From Zopfochytrium polystomum (lineage: Eukaryota; Chytridiomycota; Chytridiomycetes; Chytridiales; Chytridiaceae), in assembly GCA_025765615.1 (NCBI GenBank), contig JAIVFJ010000072.1, forward strand, positions 124,001 to 188,000: DNA of 64,000 nt, given 5' to 3'. The notes beneath the pieces are model-generated. The model was given only the letters and a program-made list of their open reading frames with translations, made no database searches and was not told the DNA's origin. The position numbers and the translations under genes are program-made. Below, in pieces: positions 53,409 through 64,000 of the stretch (the stretch's first letter is position 1; every line of letters starts with the position of its first letter).

Positions 53409-54613
53409 TTACAGCTTGGCCTTGGGGCGAAGGTCCTTGAGGACAGTGTCCAGCTTGGCGGCGAGCATGACAGCGCCCTTCACCTTGATCTTGCCCTGCA
53501 TAAAGCCCTTCTGCGCGTTGAGCTTGCCCGACGAAAGGTCGACAAAGTCCTTGTCGCCGATTGCGATCGTGACGTCGGCCTTGCCCGCGGGGGGCGCGGC
53601 GGTAATGGAGCCGTTGCCCGTCTTGAGGTCGAGCGCCCAGGTCTGGACCTTGCCGTCCGCGTTCTTGACGTCGAACTGGAAGATCGCCTTGACCTTGCCG
53701 ACGACGGCCGTGCGCTCGGCGGGCGACGCGGAGGCGAGGCCGTTGGCGATCTCGGTGAAAACGGCCGAGGACTCGAAGCCGGCCACCGCGACGCTGGCGG
53801 CGGCCGCGGGGGCGGCGGCGGCAGCCGGGGCGGCGGCGGCCTTCGGGGCGCTCTTAAGAACGGTGTCGATCTTGCTAGCAAGGGCAATGTTGCCCTTGAC
53901 CTTCATCTGGTGGGTTTTGGGTCAGAACACAAAAAATGGGTATTGGGGGCGAACGACGTCAGAACACAGAAAGAAAAAAAAGGGGTGACTGGACCAAGCG
54001 GATAGGTTACGCAGCCACCATCGCGAAGCGAGGGACAGCGAAACTACAACGAAACCGCGCAATATTTACCTTGCCCTGCATGAACGCCTTCTGTCCGTTG
54101 ATCTTTCCGGCGACGAGGTCGGCGAAGGTGTCGTCGCTCATCGACAGGGTGACGTCAGCCTTTCCGTTCGCACCCTTGGCGACAGAGCCGTCGTTCTTGA
54201 AGTCCAGAGTCCAGGTCTGCTCGGCATCGCCGCTCTTGAGGACAAAGTGGAAAATGCCCTTGACCTTCTGGACAAGGCCAGAGCGCTCGGCCGCTGGGAG
54301 GGCCGCGATCCGCGCCGAGAGGTCGTCAAAGATGGGGGCAGACTTGAAGCTCTGTTTTGCACATTGAAACACGAGTCGGATGCGTGCGTAGTCAGTAGCT
54401 TGCATTGGCCGGGAGTTCCACCCATGGCGGGAGCAGCCAGAGTATGGGTGGGAACGGGGTGGGGGAGGGGGGTCTAAACGAACAGCAGGGCAGGGGAGGG
54501 CACGGTTCGCGCTTGGGATCGTCGTCACGCCTTTGCCGCGGCCATATCCCCGCGCGCACGCCCCCCGCCTCCAGGTACGGTCGCTCGGACTGTCGGTTCC
54601 AGCGCCTTACCAT
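53409..54613 (-). CDS. Tandem SCP2 sterol-carrier protein, peroxisomal
   Basis: Exons 54613-54611, 54351-54070 and 53906-53409 give 260 residues. Exon 1 contributes only the initiator Met. Two SCP2 domains follow. The first is residues about 2-95 (SFKSAPIFDDLSARI to GKINGQKAFMQGK). The second is 96-260 (GFESSAVFTEIANGLASASP to GKLNAQKGFMQGKIKVKGAV), and the two are joined by an Ala/Pro linker. SCP2 domains bind fatty acyl-CoA and sterols. The C-terminus is AKL, a PTS1 variant, so peroxisomal import is predicted. The architecture resembles oleate-induced peroxisomal proteins such as Candida Pox18. The repeat LKxxPK/IDTVLK at each domain end shows internal duplication. Confidence 0.85.
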
Positions 54614-57600
54614 GTTTGTGTCACTGAATGTGTATCGATGATGGATGAGTATACGAAGAGTGCGTGTGCGGGTGCGACTGTGAGCGCGGATGTATGTACT
54701 TAAGTGTGTGTGGTGTGTGCTGATGCTTTTATGGCTCGCACCTCCCTATTTATCTGTTGTGTGGGGGGGTGGGTTTTCTTGTTGTTTTTTTCTGTCGGCT
54801 TCTCTCTCCTCGTCCCTCTCTCGCTTGGCTCTGTCGCTCGCTCTCTGCCTCCTTCCTTTCGGCCGATTGATTTGCCTTGCGGTGGCCCTGTCTGCGCGAC
54901 TGCCTTCTTCTTTTCGCTTCTCCTCTGTCTTCATCGCATCCGTCCCCGGCCGAACCAAAACCACCGAAATCAAACAAAAAAAACCGCTTCAAAATACACG
55001 CGCAAAAGAAACAAAAAAATAAAAAAGGTTTCAAAACGAACAATCGCCGGTCCCAGAATGTTGAAAATGTGGAGAATTGCCAAAAAAGCGCCTTCAGCGC
55101 AAGCCAATTCATTCACGAAATGCATTTTTAACGGGAAAAAAATGCTCTTCCAAGCCGAAACAGGAAAAATCGGGATTGCGCAACAGGCAGCGCGCTTTTG
55201 CGAAATCCATGCCGAAGGGAGAGCGGCTTTTTGTTGTTTTTGCTTGTATTCTTTTCTTTTCTTTTTCGGCACAGGAAATTTTTCCCTCGTGCACCATGTC
55301 TCGTGACATCGAGGAATTGCCGTTTGCGCCTTCCTCTTTGGAATGATGACCTCACCAACCAACGACGTCACTCTGACGATGCAGAGCACACGTGTGGAGC
55401 ATGTGATACTGCAGTTTTGCGGATTTATAATTTCACCCGCAGCTGGTTGATTGCGAATGACCTGAGCGCAATCGTCGAGTTTTTGGTGGATGGCTTATAT
55501 TCTTTATATTCTTTATTTTCAAATTTTTAATTTTTTTTTTTTTTTTTGTAGACTACCACCATTTTGTGCAACAAGAGCACGTGCATCTGCCAGGGCTGAC
55601 TCTGAGGGATGAGAATCTGTTACTCAAGGTCTTCAACGACGTGCATTTCTTTTGACCAACATGCATTCAGTGGTCTTTGAATTTATTGCTGTTGCGAAAG
55701 AACACCCCGAAAAGAAAAGGGGGAACAACAAGAATATGCTCGCACCTATCTCATTGGAGGTTTGGTTAGTTGAATGAGGTAAATGGCCGCGAGCACACAG
55801 AGAAACGCGTGACGCGCAACGCACACAGGCATTACTCACGTATTAAACAACTATCGATCCACACCCACTTGATCACGCGTCGCGTCCCGACCAGCCTCTC
55901 GTACCGGCGCCTCGGTCTCGTACCGTTGCAGGCACCCGCGCGCCGGCCACCAGGCGTCCAGCGCCTCGTCGGCCGGTGCCACTCCGCCTCACCCGAGTTT
56001 CTCTTTGCAGTGCACGAGCAGCTTGGTCGATGTCATCTGTGTGTGTGAGCGTGTGTTTGTGTTAGGGTGTGTGTGTGTGTATGTGTGTGCGTGTGCGTGT
56101 GCGTGTGTGGGAGGCGGTTGAAACAATTCACTCACTTGTGATCCACGTTTCAGTCCATAACATTCAAATCACTCGTCATGCAGTTTCTGATGCGCCTTGG
56201 TTGCATGCAAAGGGCCGCTGAGCGCTACTTTGTGAAGGTGTTGGCCGGCTCGTATTGTGGAGGTACATGCACAAGTGGAAGACCGTTACTCATTTTCCCC
56301 ATTTGTCGTCGCGGTCGGGAGAAAGAGTTGGGGGGCGGTAGGTGGGGCAGATACTAAGACCCGTTTTAAAAAATTTAAGCGAAAAAGTTTCCGTTCGAAC
56401 GCACTTGACAGAAGGTTTCCATGTAAGCTGAGCCCAGAGGTACTCTCGCCGCCCAGCTAATGTCCGCAGATCCACCGCGAGAGAGTCACTTTGGCCAGAA
56501 GCTGGGTCGTCAGCTTGGCCGCTACGAAGAGGACGAAATAGAGCAGCCAATGCGTGCCGGCCGTCGTGGAAAAAATGACGAAGATGCGGAACTTAAAGCT
56601 GCCTGTTGCGCAGTTTGGAGGAAGGAAAATGGAAGTCAGATGCAACAACGGCACGCAGATATGGTGAGGGCCAGCACAAGCTCATCTTTGCACCGGGGTC
56701 AAGTTTATCGTTTCTCGGTCTTCCGGTGGTGATTTTTTGCTTTTGTTCGGGAGGGGAGGAGACAGTTGAAAGGTTACGTCGTTGGCAATGAAACAAAAGG
56801 ACCCCCCATCACCAAATAAAAAAAGAAATAAAAGAAAATCTGGTTCGCGGAGACTCCCCTCGGCAAGCTCTCTGGTGAAGTTTGCGTGCGAAAGGTGAAT
56901 GGCGGTGCCGAGAGCCGGTGCGTCGGGGAGACGGGGTGATGACCTCATCCGGCTGGGTCGGCGGACCAGGAAGTGCTCTTGGATGCGCTTGAAGGACACA
57001 GACCCATGGAGCCGACCGCGACCAGCGTCTCGGCTGTGGTAGAGGGTTGGGGGGGGGGTTGATCAGAAGCGTTCACGAGCGAGACGAGGATGTCCCCCGT
57101 TAAACAGCCACGGCCCTGCCGCCCGAACGGCGCCGCAGGCTGGCTGGGCTCTCCCTGGCCTCCAGCACCGTTCTCATCAAAACTGCGCACGCGCGCGCTC
57201 GACCGGCCTGGTATTGACTTGAACCCGGCTTGACAGTGTTGCACAATTTTGCGCAGCAAGCGGCCCGTGTGCGGAGTTGGCCCCGCATCGCGGATACGAT
57301 AAACGTAGGGAATCAAAATTACGAGCCTCCAGGAACAGAGGAGCAAGAGGAAGGTTTCGCCCGGCCGCGCCGACACGGCGAGGCTTTGAGGTATTACTGC
57401 GCGAATAGCCCAGCGTGCCGCGAGGCGGCGGCGGCGGCGGCGGGTTCGGCGGCGGCTCCGTCGAGCGCTGGGAGTGCTACTCGATGGGCCGAAGGTCAAT
57501 CTTTCTCCAACCGAAAGTTTGTCTTCCCAAGAACGAGCGAGATTCAAACCTTATCGATTCGCCGTCGCGCTAGAGAAAGAGAGAGAGAGAGAGAGAGAAC

Positions 57601-58197
57601 TGTGTGTGTGACAGTACGAAAGAGTCAGCTGACTGAGAGGTGGTATTCGAAACCGAAGGCCGACTCCCTTTCCTTCTTCACCTCACCTCTACCAATGGGC
57701 CACTGCACACATACAACTGTCGAGTAGACCGAGTAGAGCGTTGGCTGGGCTGCCTCCCGATCGCGGAAGCGGAAGGGGCGATTCGCGCCAACCATCCCGC
57801 AACTTGGTTTATTTTATGAAGGAACAACTGTCTCGCTTCACGGAGGCGCGGGCCAGAGTCGAGACCCGAAACCCGCCGGGGGGAGCTCTCTCAATTCGGA
57901 CACTACCGGAGTCGGGCCATTGGCCAGCCGGGCCGCCCCGGACTTCACAGTTCACTGCGGCAAAACACAAAACTCCGGCGGAGCAACCCCAATAATCACC
58001 CCACCTGATCATCATATTTAAATACAACCCGAATCAGGTCGCTAGTCATCATCGCCAACGCCGTCGTCGCCGCCGCCGCCGCCGTCGTGATCGTCGTCGC
58101 CGTCATCTAAGCGCCCCCCGCCGTCCGCACCTCAACTTCCTTCTTTCCCCACTCCACCTCCGCAGCACCTCAAAAAACGAAGCGAAACGAAAACGGA
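54614..58197. other. 3.6-kb gene-poor stretch
   Basis: I find no gene that I can support on either strand. Seen here are a (GT)n-like run near 56040-56110, poly-T near 55530-55550 and (GA)n near 57575-57598. A minus-strand segment around 56040-55845 is GC-rich and coding-like, with a plausible donor, but could not be joined to anything. Confidence 0.45.
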
Positions 58198-59307
58198 ATG
58201 AGCTCGACGAACACCACCAACGGCAACAACAAGCCGCCGGTGCTCGTCACGGGCGGATCCGGCTACGTTGGCGGGCACGTCGTCGACCAGCTCCTGCGCG
58301 CCGGCTACCCCGTGCGCACGACGCTGCGCGCTTCGGCGCTCGCAAACCCCGCCCGAACGGGCCCACTGCGCCGGCTCGCCGACGCCGTCCCCGGCTCCCA
58401 ACTCGAGCTGTTCGAGGCCGACCTGACCAAGGACGACGGCGCCTTTGACCGCGCCATGGCCGGCTGCGCCATCGTCTTCCACGTCGCCAGCCCGTTCCTC
58501 ATGCCCGAGCAGATCAAGGACGCCCGCACCCAAGTCTATGAGCCCGCCATCAAGGGAACCGAGCTCGTCCTCGCCGCTGTCAACCGCACCCCGTCCGTCA
58601 GCCGCGTCGTCCTGACCTCGACCGTCGGCGCAATCTTTGGCGACTACGTCGACGTCGCCGAAAAGATGCGCGACAACACCCTCTCCGAAGACTTTTTCAA
58701 CACCACAAGCACCCTCGAAAACAACCCCTACCACTTTGCGAAAACCGAGGCCGAGAAGCTCGCCTGGGACACCGTCGCAAAGCAGTCCCGCTGGTCCCTC
58801 GTCACCATCAACCCGGGCCTCGTCCTCGGCCCGCCCGCAGCCCTTGACGCCCCGCCGTCCGACTCGGGCAGCTTGCTGCTGGCCCGCGAGATCCTCGGGG
58901 GAACTTTTTTTTACGGCGCTCCCAACTTTTCGTTCACGTTCGTCGACGTCCGAGACGTCGCCCTCGCCCACGTCCGAGCCGCCGAGCTGCCCGCCGCAGC
59001 CGCCGGCCGCCGGTTCATCCTCGCCCGCCCCGAGATGGTCTCGTTCCAAGACATGGCCGTCGCCGTCCGCGCGCGCTACCCGTGGCGGCTGTGGATCCCG
59101 CGCCACCAGGTCCCCGACGCCGCCGTCCGCGCCCTGGGCCCGTTCTTTGGCCTCACCCAGGACTACATCAAGAAGCACCTGGGCGTCACGTTCAAGGTCG
59201 ACAATCGCCGGAGCGTCGAGGAGCTCGGCATCCGGTACCGCGACGTGTCCGAGACGGTGCTGGACCACTACGAGGCGCTGACGCAGGCTGGGCGTGCAAA
59301 AAAGTGA
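58198..59307 (+). CDS. NAD(P)-dependent epimerase/dehydratase family, dihydroflavonol-4-reductase-like
   Basis: Single exon, 369 residues. An extended short-chain dehydrogenase with an N-terminal Rossmann fold: VLVTGGSGYVGGHVVDQLL binds the dinucleotide and FEADLTKDDG its adenine side. The active site shows VVLTSTVGAIFG (Ser) and NPYHFAKTEAEKLAWD (Tyr-x3-Lys). The block INPGLVLGPP and the FTFVDVRDVALAHVRA segment fit the DFR/cinnamoyl-CoA reductase/GRE2 group, which reduces aldehydes or ketones using NADPH. The substrate is unknown. There is no targeting signal, so it is probably cytosolic. AATAAA follows at 59347. Confidence 0.92.
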   Translation: MSSTNTTNGNNKPPVLVTGGSGYVGGHVVDQLLRAGYPVRTTLRASALANPARTGPLRRLADAVPGSQLELFEADLTKDDGAFDRAMAGCAIVFHVASPFLMPEQIKDARTQVYEPAIKGTELVLAAVNRTPSVSRVVLTSTVGAIFGDYVDVAEKMRDNTLSEDFFNTTSTLENNPYHFAKTEAEKLAWDTVAKQSRWSLVTINPGLVLGPPAALDAPPSDSGSLLLAREILGGTFFYGAPNFSFTFVDVRDVALAHVRAAELPAAAAGRRFILARPEMVSFQDMAVAVRARYPWRLWIPRHQVPDAAVRALGPFFGLTQDYIKKHLGVTFKVDNRRSVEELGIRYRDVSETVLDHYEALTQAGRAKK

Positions 59308-59463
59308 AACGATAGTGCTTTGTGTGTGTTGAACGTTGAGATAAAGAATAAATCGACCCTCATTTTAATATTTATTTATTTATTTATTTACTTTTTTTTT
59401 TTTTTTTGAAAAGAGAAGAGGAGCCCAGTCGAGTGCTTGGTGCGTTGCGATTGGGAAAACGTG

Positions 59464-61863
59464 ATGGCTTCTCCTCCGGCTCATCCTCCTCCTCATCCTC
59501 ATCTTCATCCTCAAGCTATGCATCCTCCTCATCCCTTCCCTGCAACAGCGGCGACGGCGGCTACTGCTGGCGATGACAGCCCTGATGATGATGATGACGA
59601 TGATAGCGACGGCGAAGGCGATCAAACAAGAATCGTCGCCGCTTCGACCACTGGCGGCTTAGTAAACCGTCCCGATGACGACGACGCCGCCGCCGCCGCA
59701 TTCACAGGGGCTCACCAACCAGCAGGAGCACCTGCAGCCGCGACGCGCCTGCTCCACCTGCACGACCCGCTGCGCAACATCTACGCCTTCCTGCCGCCGC
59801 ACGACCGCTTCCGCCTCGCCACGACCCTGCGCGACACCCAGGTCCAGGCCGTCGCGCTCTGCGGCGTGCCCGCCGCGACCCTCGTCGAGGCCTCCCGCCA
59901 CGGCCGCGTCGACTGCCTCCACTTCCGCCTCCGCCACGCGGCCGCCGCCGCCGCAGCCCTGTGGCCGGCCTCCGTCGGCGGCGGCGGCGCCAAAAAGTCC
60001 TTTGAAGCATGGTCCGCCGCGATCAAGGACACCCCGCCGTACCCGATCGAGGCGCTGTTCTGGACGCTCCGCTCGCGCTGCGTGCGGCGCCGCGGCGGAG
60101 GCGCAGGCGGCGGCGGCGGTGGCGGCGACACGCTGCGTGTCGAGTGGTGGGACACGCTTCCCCAGACCCAGCACAGCTACAGCGCGACGGGGCTCGCGTG
60201 TCACGCGGCCAAGCTCGCGGCGCGCAGCGGCCACGTGGCGGTCCTCGACTGGTTAGTCGGCCCGTGGCTGGACAGCTTCCCGCCGGCGTTGATGTCGGAG
60301 CGCCGCCGCGCGGACGAGGTGAGCAACATCGTCCGAGCAGCCATGTACGCAGCCAACGAGTGCGCGCAGATTGCCGTGCTCGACTGGTGCCGGGCCGTCA
60401 GCCCGTCCACCGTCTTGAAAAGCTACTGCTACAAACCCACGTCGCAGGAAGCGCGAAGCAGGTTCAACTCGTTCGAGGAGCGGACGTACAACCCCGCCCT
60501 GCACGAGTGGTGGGGCAGGGCCGGGGGCGTCACGCCCGCCGACCTGCTCGCGATGGACTTTGTCGACGAGGCGGCCGAGCTGACGCAGCTGAAGGCCCGC
60601 AAGGACGCCGGCGCGCGCCTCGACCTGCGTTTTGCGGTCATCTTTGCCTGCTTGTTCGGTCAGGTCGCCGTGCTCGACTGGATCAGGGACTGTGGCCTGT
60701 TCCCCACCGCCCGCTGGCCCAACTCCGCCGGCGCCAGGTCGTCGCACCTGGCCGTGCTTCGGTGGTGGTCCCGCCACTTTGGCGTCGCCGACGACAGCAG
60801 AAACTACGAGTCGATCAGTGAGGCGACGCGCCGCGGCCGCGTCGAAGTACTGCAGTTCTGGTGGGACCGCGGCCCGCTGTCGCGCAAGTTCCTGCGAGAG
60901 AATTCCGCCGACATGTGCGCTGAGGCCGCGCGCAGAAATCTCCTGCCCGTGCTCCGATGGTGGGCCGACCGCCTCGAAGAACGCGACGCTGACGACAAGG
61001 ACGCCGTCGACGGCGTTCAAAGGCCGCTCCCGGCTGCCCGCGTCGCCGAGCTGGCCAGCGAGCACGGGCACACTGACATCCTGGACTGGCTCTGGGACTC
61101 GGGCCGGCTCCCTCCCCCGCCGCCGTCGTCCGAGTCTTTTCATTCCTCTTCCACCTCATCTTCTGATTCCCTTCCATCGTCGTCCTCCTCCTCCTCCTCC
61201 TCCTCATTCTCATCCTCTCCTTCTCCTTCTTGTTCTTCTTCCTGCGCGCGCGACGCAATCGCCGCCGCGTGCCGCCGCGGCCACGTCCGCGTCCTGGACT
61301 GGTGGAAGCGCAGGGAGGCGGGCGGCGCCGCGCACCTTCTGGCCAGCGACCGCGGCAGCGGCGAAGCGGGCGTGCTGCACCTGTGCCGCACCAACAGCGA
61401 GCTGCTGCGGTGGTGGACCGAGCGCAGCGGCGGCGTGCCCGTCGCGACGCCGGCGGGCCTGGACCTGCTCGCGGTCTGCTCCGCCATCCCCGCCGCCGCC
61501 GATGCGCACGGCAATGCGGTGCGCGTTTCTGCCGCCGTGGCCGGCGCCCACGTCTTCCCGACGTACGCAACAACCGAAGCAGCAGCAGCAACCGCCGCCG
61601 TCGCCGCGGCCACCGACTACAGCGAGCAAGGGCTGGACGCGCTGCAGTGGTGGCTGGAGGCGGGTCTGCCGCCTGTCCTCGCCTTTCGCGGCGGCTTTGC
61701 CGGCGCGGTGGAGGCGGCGGTAGCGGCGGCGGCGACTGCGGCCGGTCGGGTTGAAGTGAGCGCGGCGGCGAGGGAGTGGTGGCGCCGGAGCGGGCTGGAG
61801 GGTGGCGGACCTGCCGCCGCCGACGGACCGCGACGACCTGGCGGCGCGGCGGTGGGCGTTTGA
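59464..61863 (+). CDS. Ankyrin-like repeat protein with F-box-like start
   Basis: Single exon, 799 residues from the ATG at 59464; the frame opens 27 nt earlier at TTG. After a His/Pro/Asp-rich N-terminus, the segment LHDPLRNIYAFLPPHDRFRL looks like the start of an F-box. Then come diverged ankyrin-like units of the form A-x-x-G-H/R-V-x-V-L-D-W-L. Examples are AARSGHVAVLDWLVGPW, FACLFGQVAVLDWIRDC, ATRRGRVEVLQFWWDRG, ASEHGHTDILDWLWDSG and AACRRGHVRVLDWWKRRE. The recurrent VLDWW/VLRWW suggests a lineage-specific family. The function is probably protein binding. Ser- and Ala-rich low-complexity tracts interrupt the repeats. Confidence 0.75.
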   Translation: MASPPAHPPPHPHLHPQAMHPPHPFPATAATAATAGDDSPDDDDDDDSDGEGDQTRIVAASTTGGLVNRPDDDDAAAAAFTGAHQPAGAPAAATRLLHLHDPLRNIYAFLPPHDRFRLATTLRDTQVQAVALCGVPAATLVEASRHGRVDCLHFRLRHAAAAAAALWPASVGGGGAKKSFEAWSAAIKDTPPYPIEALFWTLRSRCVRRRGGGAGGGGGGGDTLRVEWWDTLPQTQHSYSATGLACHAAKLAARSGHVAVLDWLVGPWLDSFPPALMSERRRADEVSNIVRAAMYAANECAQIAVLDWCRAVSPSTVLKSYCYKPTSQEARSRFNSFEERTYNPALHEWWGRAGGVTPADLLAMDFVDEAAELTQLKARKDAGARLDLRFAVIFACLFGQVAVLDWIRDCGLFPTARWPNSAGARSSHLAVLRWWSRHFGVADDSRNYESISEATRRGRVEVLQFWWDRGPLSRKFLRENSADMCAEAARRNLLPVLRWWADRLEERDADDKDAVDGVQRPLPAARVAELASEHGHTDILDWLWDSGRLPPPPPSSESFHSSSTSSSDSLPSSSSSSSSSSFSSSPSPSCSSSCARDAIAAACRRGHVRVLDWWKRREAGGAAHLLASDRGSGEAGVLHLCRTNSELLRWWTERSGGVPVATPAGLDLLAVCSAIPAAADAHGNAVRVSAAVAGAHVFPTYATTEAAAATAAVAAATDYSEQGLDALQWWLEAGLPPVLAFRGGFAGAVEAAVAAAATAAGRVEVSAAAREWWRRSGLEGGGPAAADGPRRPGGAAVGV

Positions 61864-62940
61864 GTTTGCAAGGGCGGGGGAGTGGTTGGGGTCGGCGAGA
61901 GGGGGGCCGGCGAGAGGGGGGCCAAGGTAGCCACAGGGTTTGGGCTTGTTCTCGCTCGCTCGGGTCGTCGACCGCTGTTTGTCCTTTGCAAGCGACCCTC
62001 CTCCCTCCCCTTCCCTTCCCACCACACTCACTTCCTTTGAGAGTAAAAACGCCACTTGATTTGACGTGGCTTTGAATGATCAGAATTTGAGTCTATCTTG
62101 CTCTTCCAGCTCGTGCTTGCATGAGCGACGCTGGTAATACCAATCCTGGAATATTTGGGATGTTTGGATGTATGTGATGGCTACAAAATCTGCTATGTGC
62201 CCCTTGTCCTTTTTTTTTATTGTCATGATGCGATTCTCTTTTTCCCTGCCTCCGTGTGAGCTGAAGTACGAGTATTTTTCCCCTTCGAACGGTCCGACCT
62301 TATGAAAATTTCGCCATTTACAATCCCTTGCGCCGGCCTCCCGCCGCCCCTCTGTGCCCTCCTGCGTCTGACTCCCCAGAAAATATCGAGCTAACCGAAA
62401 CCCCCCGTTGTGTGGGGCTGTGGCTTTTTTTACCGCAATTCCCTTGAGCGCCACGAGCGCAGCCTGTTGCTTTTTTGCAAGGGCGTCGTCGCGACCCATT
62501 CGTCTATAGTGCCAAGTGGGGGTTGGTGGGAGGACATTTTTTGATGATTCGCAAATTGAACGCAGGTTGCGCACGGACCGCAAGAAAGAACAGCGTCCTT
62601 CTGTGGGCGCGGGTGACGTAGTCGATGGTATTTTTTTTTTTTTTAATTTGTTTTTTCTTTTTTGATGTCTCTTGTCCCATCCGACGCTCGGGTTCAATGA
62701 AAGCCGGCTGCAGTCGGAAACTGTTAAGTGTATCCGAGCAGCGAGCAGCGAGCAGACAGACATCCTACTATCACCACACACCCACCCCGAAGAAAAGAAA
62801 AGAAAAGAAAAAGAGATTTGTCGCAGATGTATTCCTTGTCACGCTGCTTGCTTTGCCTTTGAATTTAGTAGAGTAGAGAGACACCAGGCAATGGCGCAGA
62901 TAAGGAAAGTAATAATAATATTGGCAAAAGAAGCATCGAT
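61864..62940. other. Gap with a doubtful minus-strand open frame
   Basis: A 233-codon minus-strand frame spans 62080-62781 but contains a poly-Lys run from a T tract and resembles no family I know. I do not annotate it as a gene. Confidence 0.4.
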
Positions 62941-62954
62941 GTCTCTCCCTCTTT

Positions 62955-63092
<138 letters not shown>

Positions 63093-63110
63093 GAATCCGA
63101 CGATCGCGCG

Positions 63111-63117
63111 TATAAAA
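63111..63117 (+). promoter_or_regulatory. TATA box of the gene at 63239
   Basis: TATAAAA in GCGCGTATAAAAAGGGGC lies 128 bp before the ATG and just after the (CT)n tract. Confidence 0.6.
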
Positions 63118-63238
63118 AGGGGCTTGTGCGATCACCCGCTCCCTCACCCCAATACCCTCCTCACCTACACACACCCACAAACACAAAAAACCAACTTCCC
63201 TTCGCTCGAGCCTCTTCTCCCTGCTTCCAAGAAGAAAC

Positions 63239-63946
63239 ATGCCCGGCCGCGCTAACTCCTCGTCCTCGCTCCGCGCCTCCGCCGTCGCCAGGCTGGCCCT
63301 CGTTGCCGCCGCCCTTGCGTGTGTCATCGCACTCTTCGCGGCCACCCCAGTCGACGCCCTCTGTAAGTAATCTCATTTCCCCTCCTCTGATGTGATGAGT
63401 AACCGATCCAACACGCAAAAATGCAACACATGCACACAAACTCTTTACCGCACGCAGTCTCGTCCTGCTCGCAGTGGAACACATTCTGCGCGTCGACATC
63501 GACGGCGGATTGCAAGATCCAGACGAGCCAGTGCCTCATCACCGCCCAAGGGGGCTTCTGCGGACGTGAGTCACTTTCTCCTCTCTCTCTCTCTCTCTCT
63601 CTCATTCGAGGCGACGACCACCGCCCACGCCCTTCCCCACAAACCACTAATGCGATACGCCCACCTCACAGGTTGCGTCTGCTACATCGACCTTGCGCAG
63701 CAGAACGACGTCGCGCTCACCGAGGCGGAAAACATCCCGCTGGACACTTGCAAGATTCTGCTCAAGACCGAACCGACGACCACGCTGAGCGGGTCCGCCC
63801 CGGCGACCGCGACCGCGACCACCAAGACGTCTTCGGGCAGCACGACCAGCAAGAGCGGCGCGGCGCCCGCGGTCGGCGCGTCGTCGGTCGGTGCTGCGGC
63901 CGTCGGGCTCGCGGCCGTCGCAGTCGGAATGGTGCTCGCCATGTAA
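63239..63946 (+). CDS. Secreted cysteine-rich protein with probable GPI anchor
   Basis: Exons 63239-63362, 63458-63565 and 63672-63946 give 168 residues. Residues about 14-40 (RASAVARLALVAAALACVIA...) form a signal peptide ending near PVDAL. The mature domain has eight cysteines within 70 residues (SSCSQWNTFC, ADC, SQC, GGFCGRCVCY, DTC). A Ser/Thr-rich stalk and a hydrophobic tail (VGASSVGAAAVGLAAVAVGM to VLAM) follow, the pattern of a GPI-attachment signal. It is thus likely a cell-surface or wall protein. The CFEM-like Cys count invites comparison, but I do not see the CFEM spacing clearly. Exon phases and GT-AG borders are consistent. Confidence 0.8.
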
Positions 63947-64000
63947 AAATTTGGCGGGGAGCAATGAGGGGGAAGAATTCCTCGTCGAGTCCTGCCCTGC

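Noticed and set aside
57200..57300. tRNA-like B-box (GGGTTCAAGTC, minus strand)
   Set aside because: No matching A box, acceptor stem or anticodon arm could be drawn around it.
62080..62781. 233-codon minus-strand open frame
   Set aside because: Contains a Lys run from a T tract, no recognisable domain, no codon or motif signal, and sits in a promoter-like gap.

Overview
The window is nuclear DNA from an intron-rich eukaryote. It is most likely an early-diverging, chytrid-like fungus, although a related opisthokont lineage cannot be excluded from sequence alone. Coding exons are GC-rich, and introns are mostly 45-130 nt with GT-AG borders. Intergenic DNA is full of (CT)n, (CA)n and poly-A/T tracts. 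Recognisable fungal or mitochondrial genes support the assignment: SAM50, MIC10, phosphomannomutase, a two-domain SCP2 protein ending in AKL, a Rho GTPase with a CAAX box, and MRP-type ABC transporters. No bacterial-style operons, rRNA genes, convincing tRNAs or CRISPR arrays were seen.

Layout. 0-10.1 kb holds the 3' part of one ABCC (MRP-type) transporter gene and a complete second one in tandem. A third paralogue lies at 28.9-34.9 kb. 10.1-22.6 kb is a repeat- and relic-rich stretch. It contains a 0.69-kb inverted repeat pair (11.4-12.1 and 21.4-22.1 kb), a decayed unidentified gene, a decayed DDE transposase, and two small live-looking genes: a secreted cysteine-rich protein and a metallothionein-like protein. 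22.7-25.7 kb is an intronless minus-strand gene for a large protein in which I read a T4 Rnl1-like RNA ligase, a nucleotidyltransferase-like motif and a C-terminal PD-(D/E)XK-type motif. This is the most unusual object in the window. 26.1-27.1 kb is a divergent Rho-family GTPase.

36-55 kb is a gene-dense block: a conserved predicted mitochondrial protein (-), a 1632-residue F-box-like protein (+), MIC10 (-), an FHA-GAF-class III nucleotide cyclase (-), SAM50 (-), phosphomannomutase (-) and a peroxisomal SCP2 protein (-). After a 3.6-kb gene-poor gap come a single-exon dihydroflavonol-reductase-like SDR, a large ankyrin-like protein, and a secreted Cys-rich protein with a probable GPI tail.

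Recurring themes. Three small Cys-rich genes share a promoter layout: a long (CT)n tract, then a TATA-like box 122-146 bp before the ATG. The ABCC paralogues carry single-base homopolymer insertions that break frame, while long single-copy genes around them are open. This pattern suggests residual sequencing error in near-identical paralogues at least as much as real decay. Exon joins were derived by hand from splice consensus, codon phase and comparison between paralogues; coordinates may be off by a base or two.
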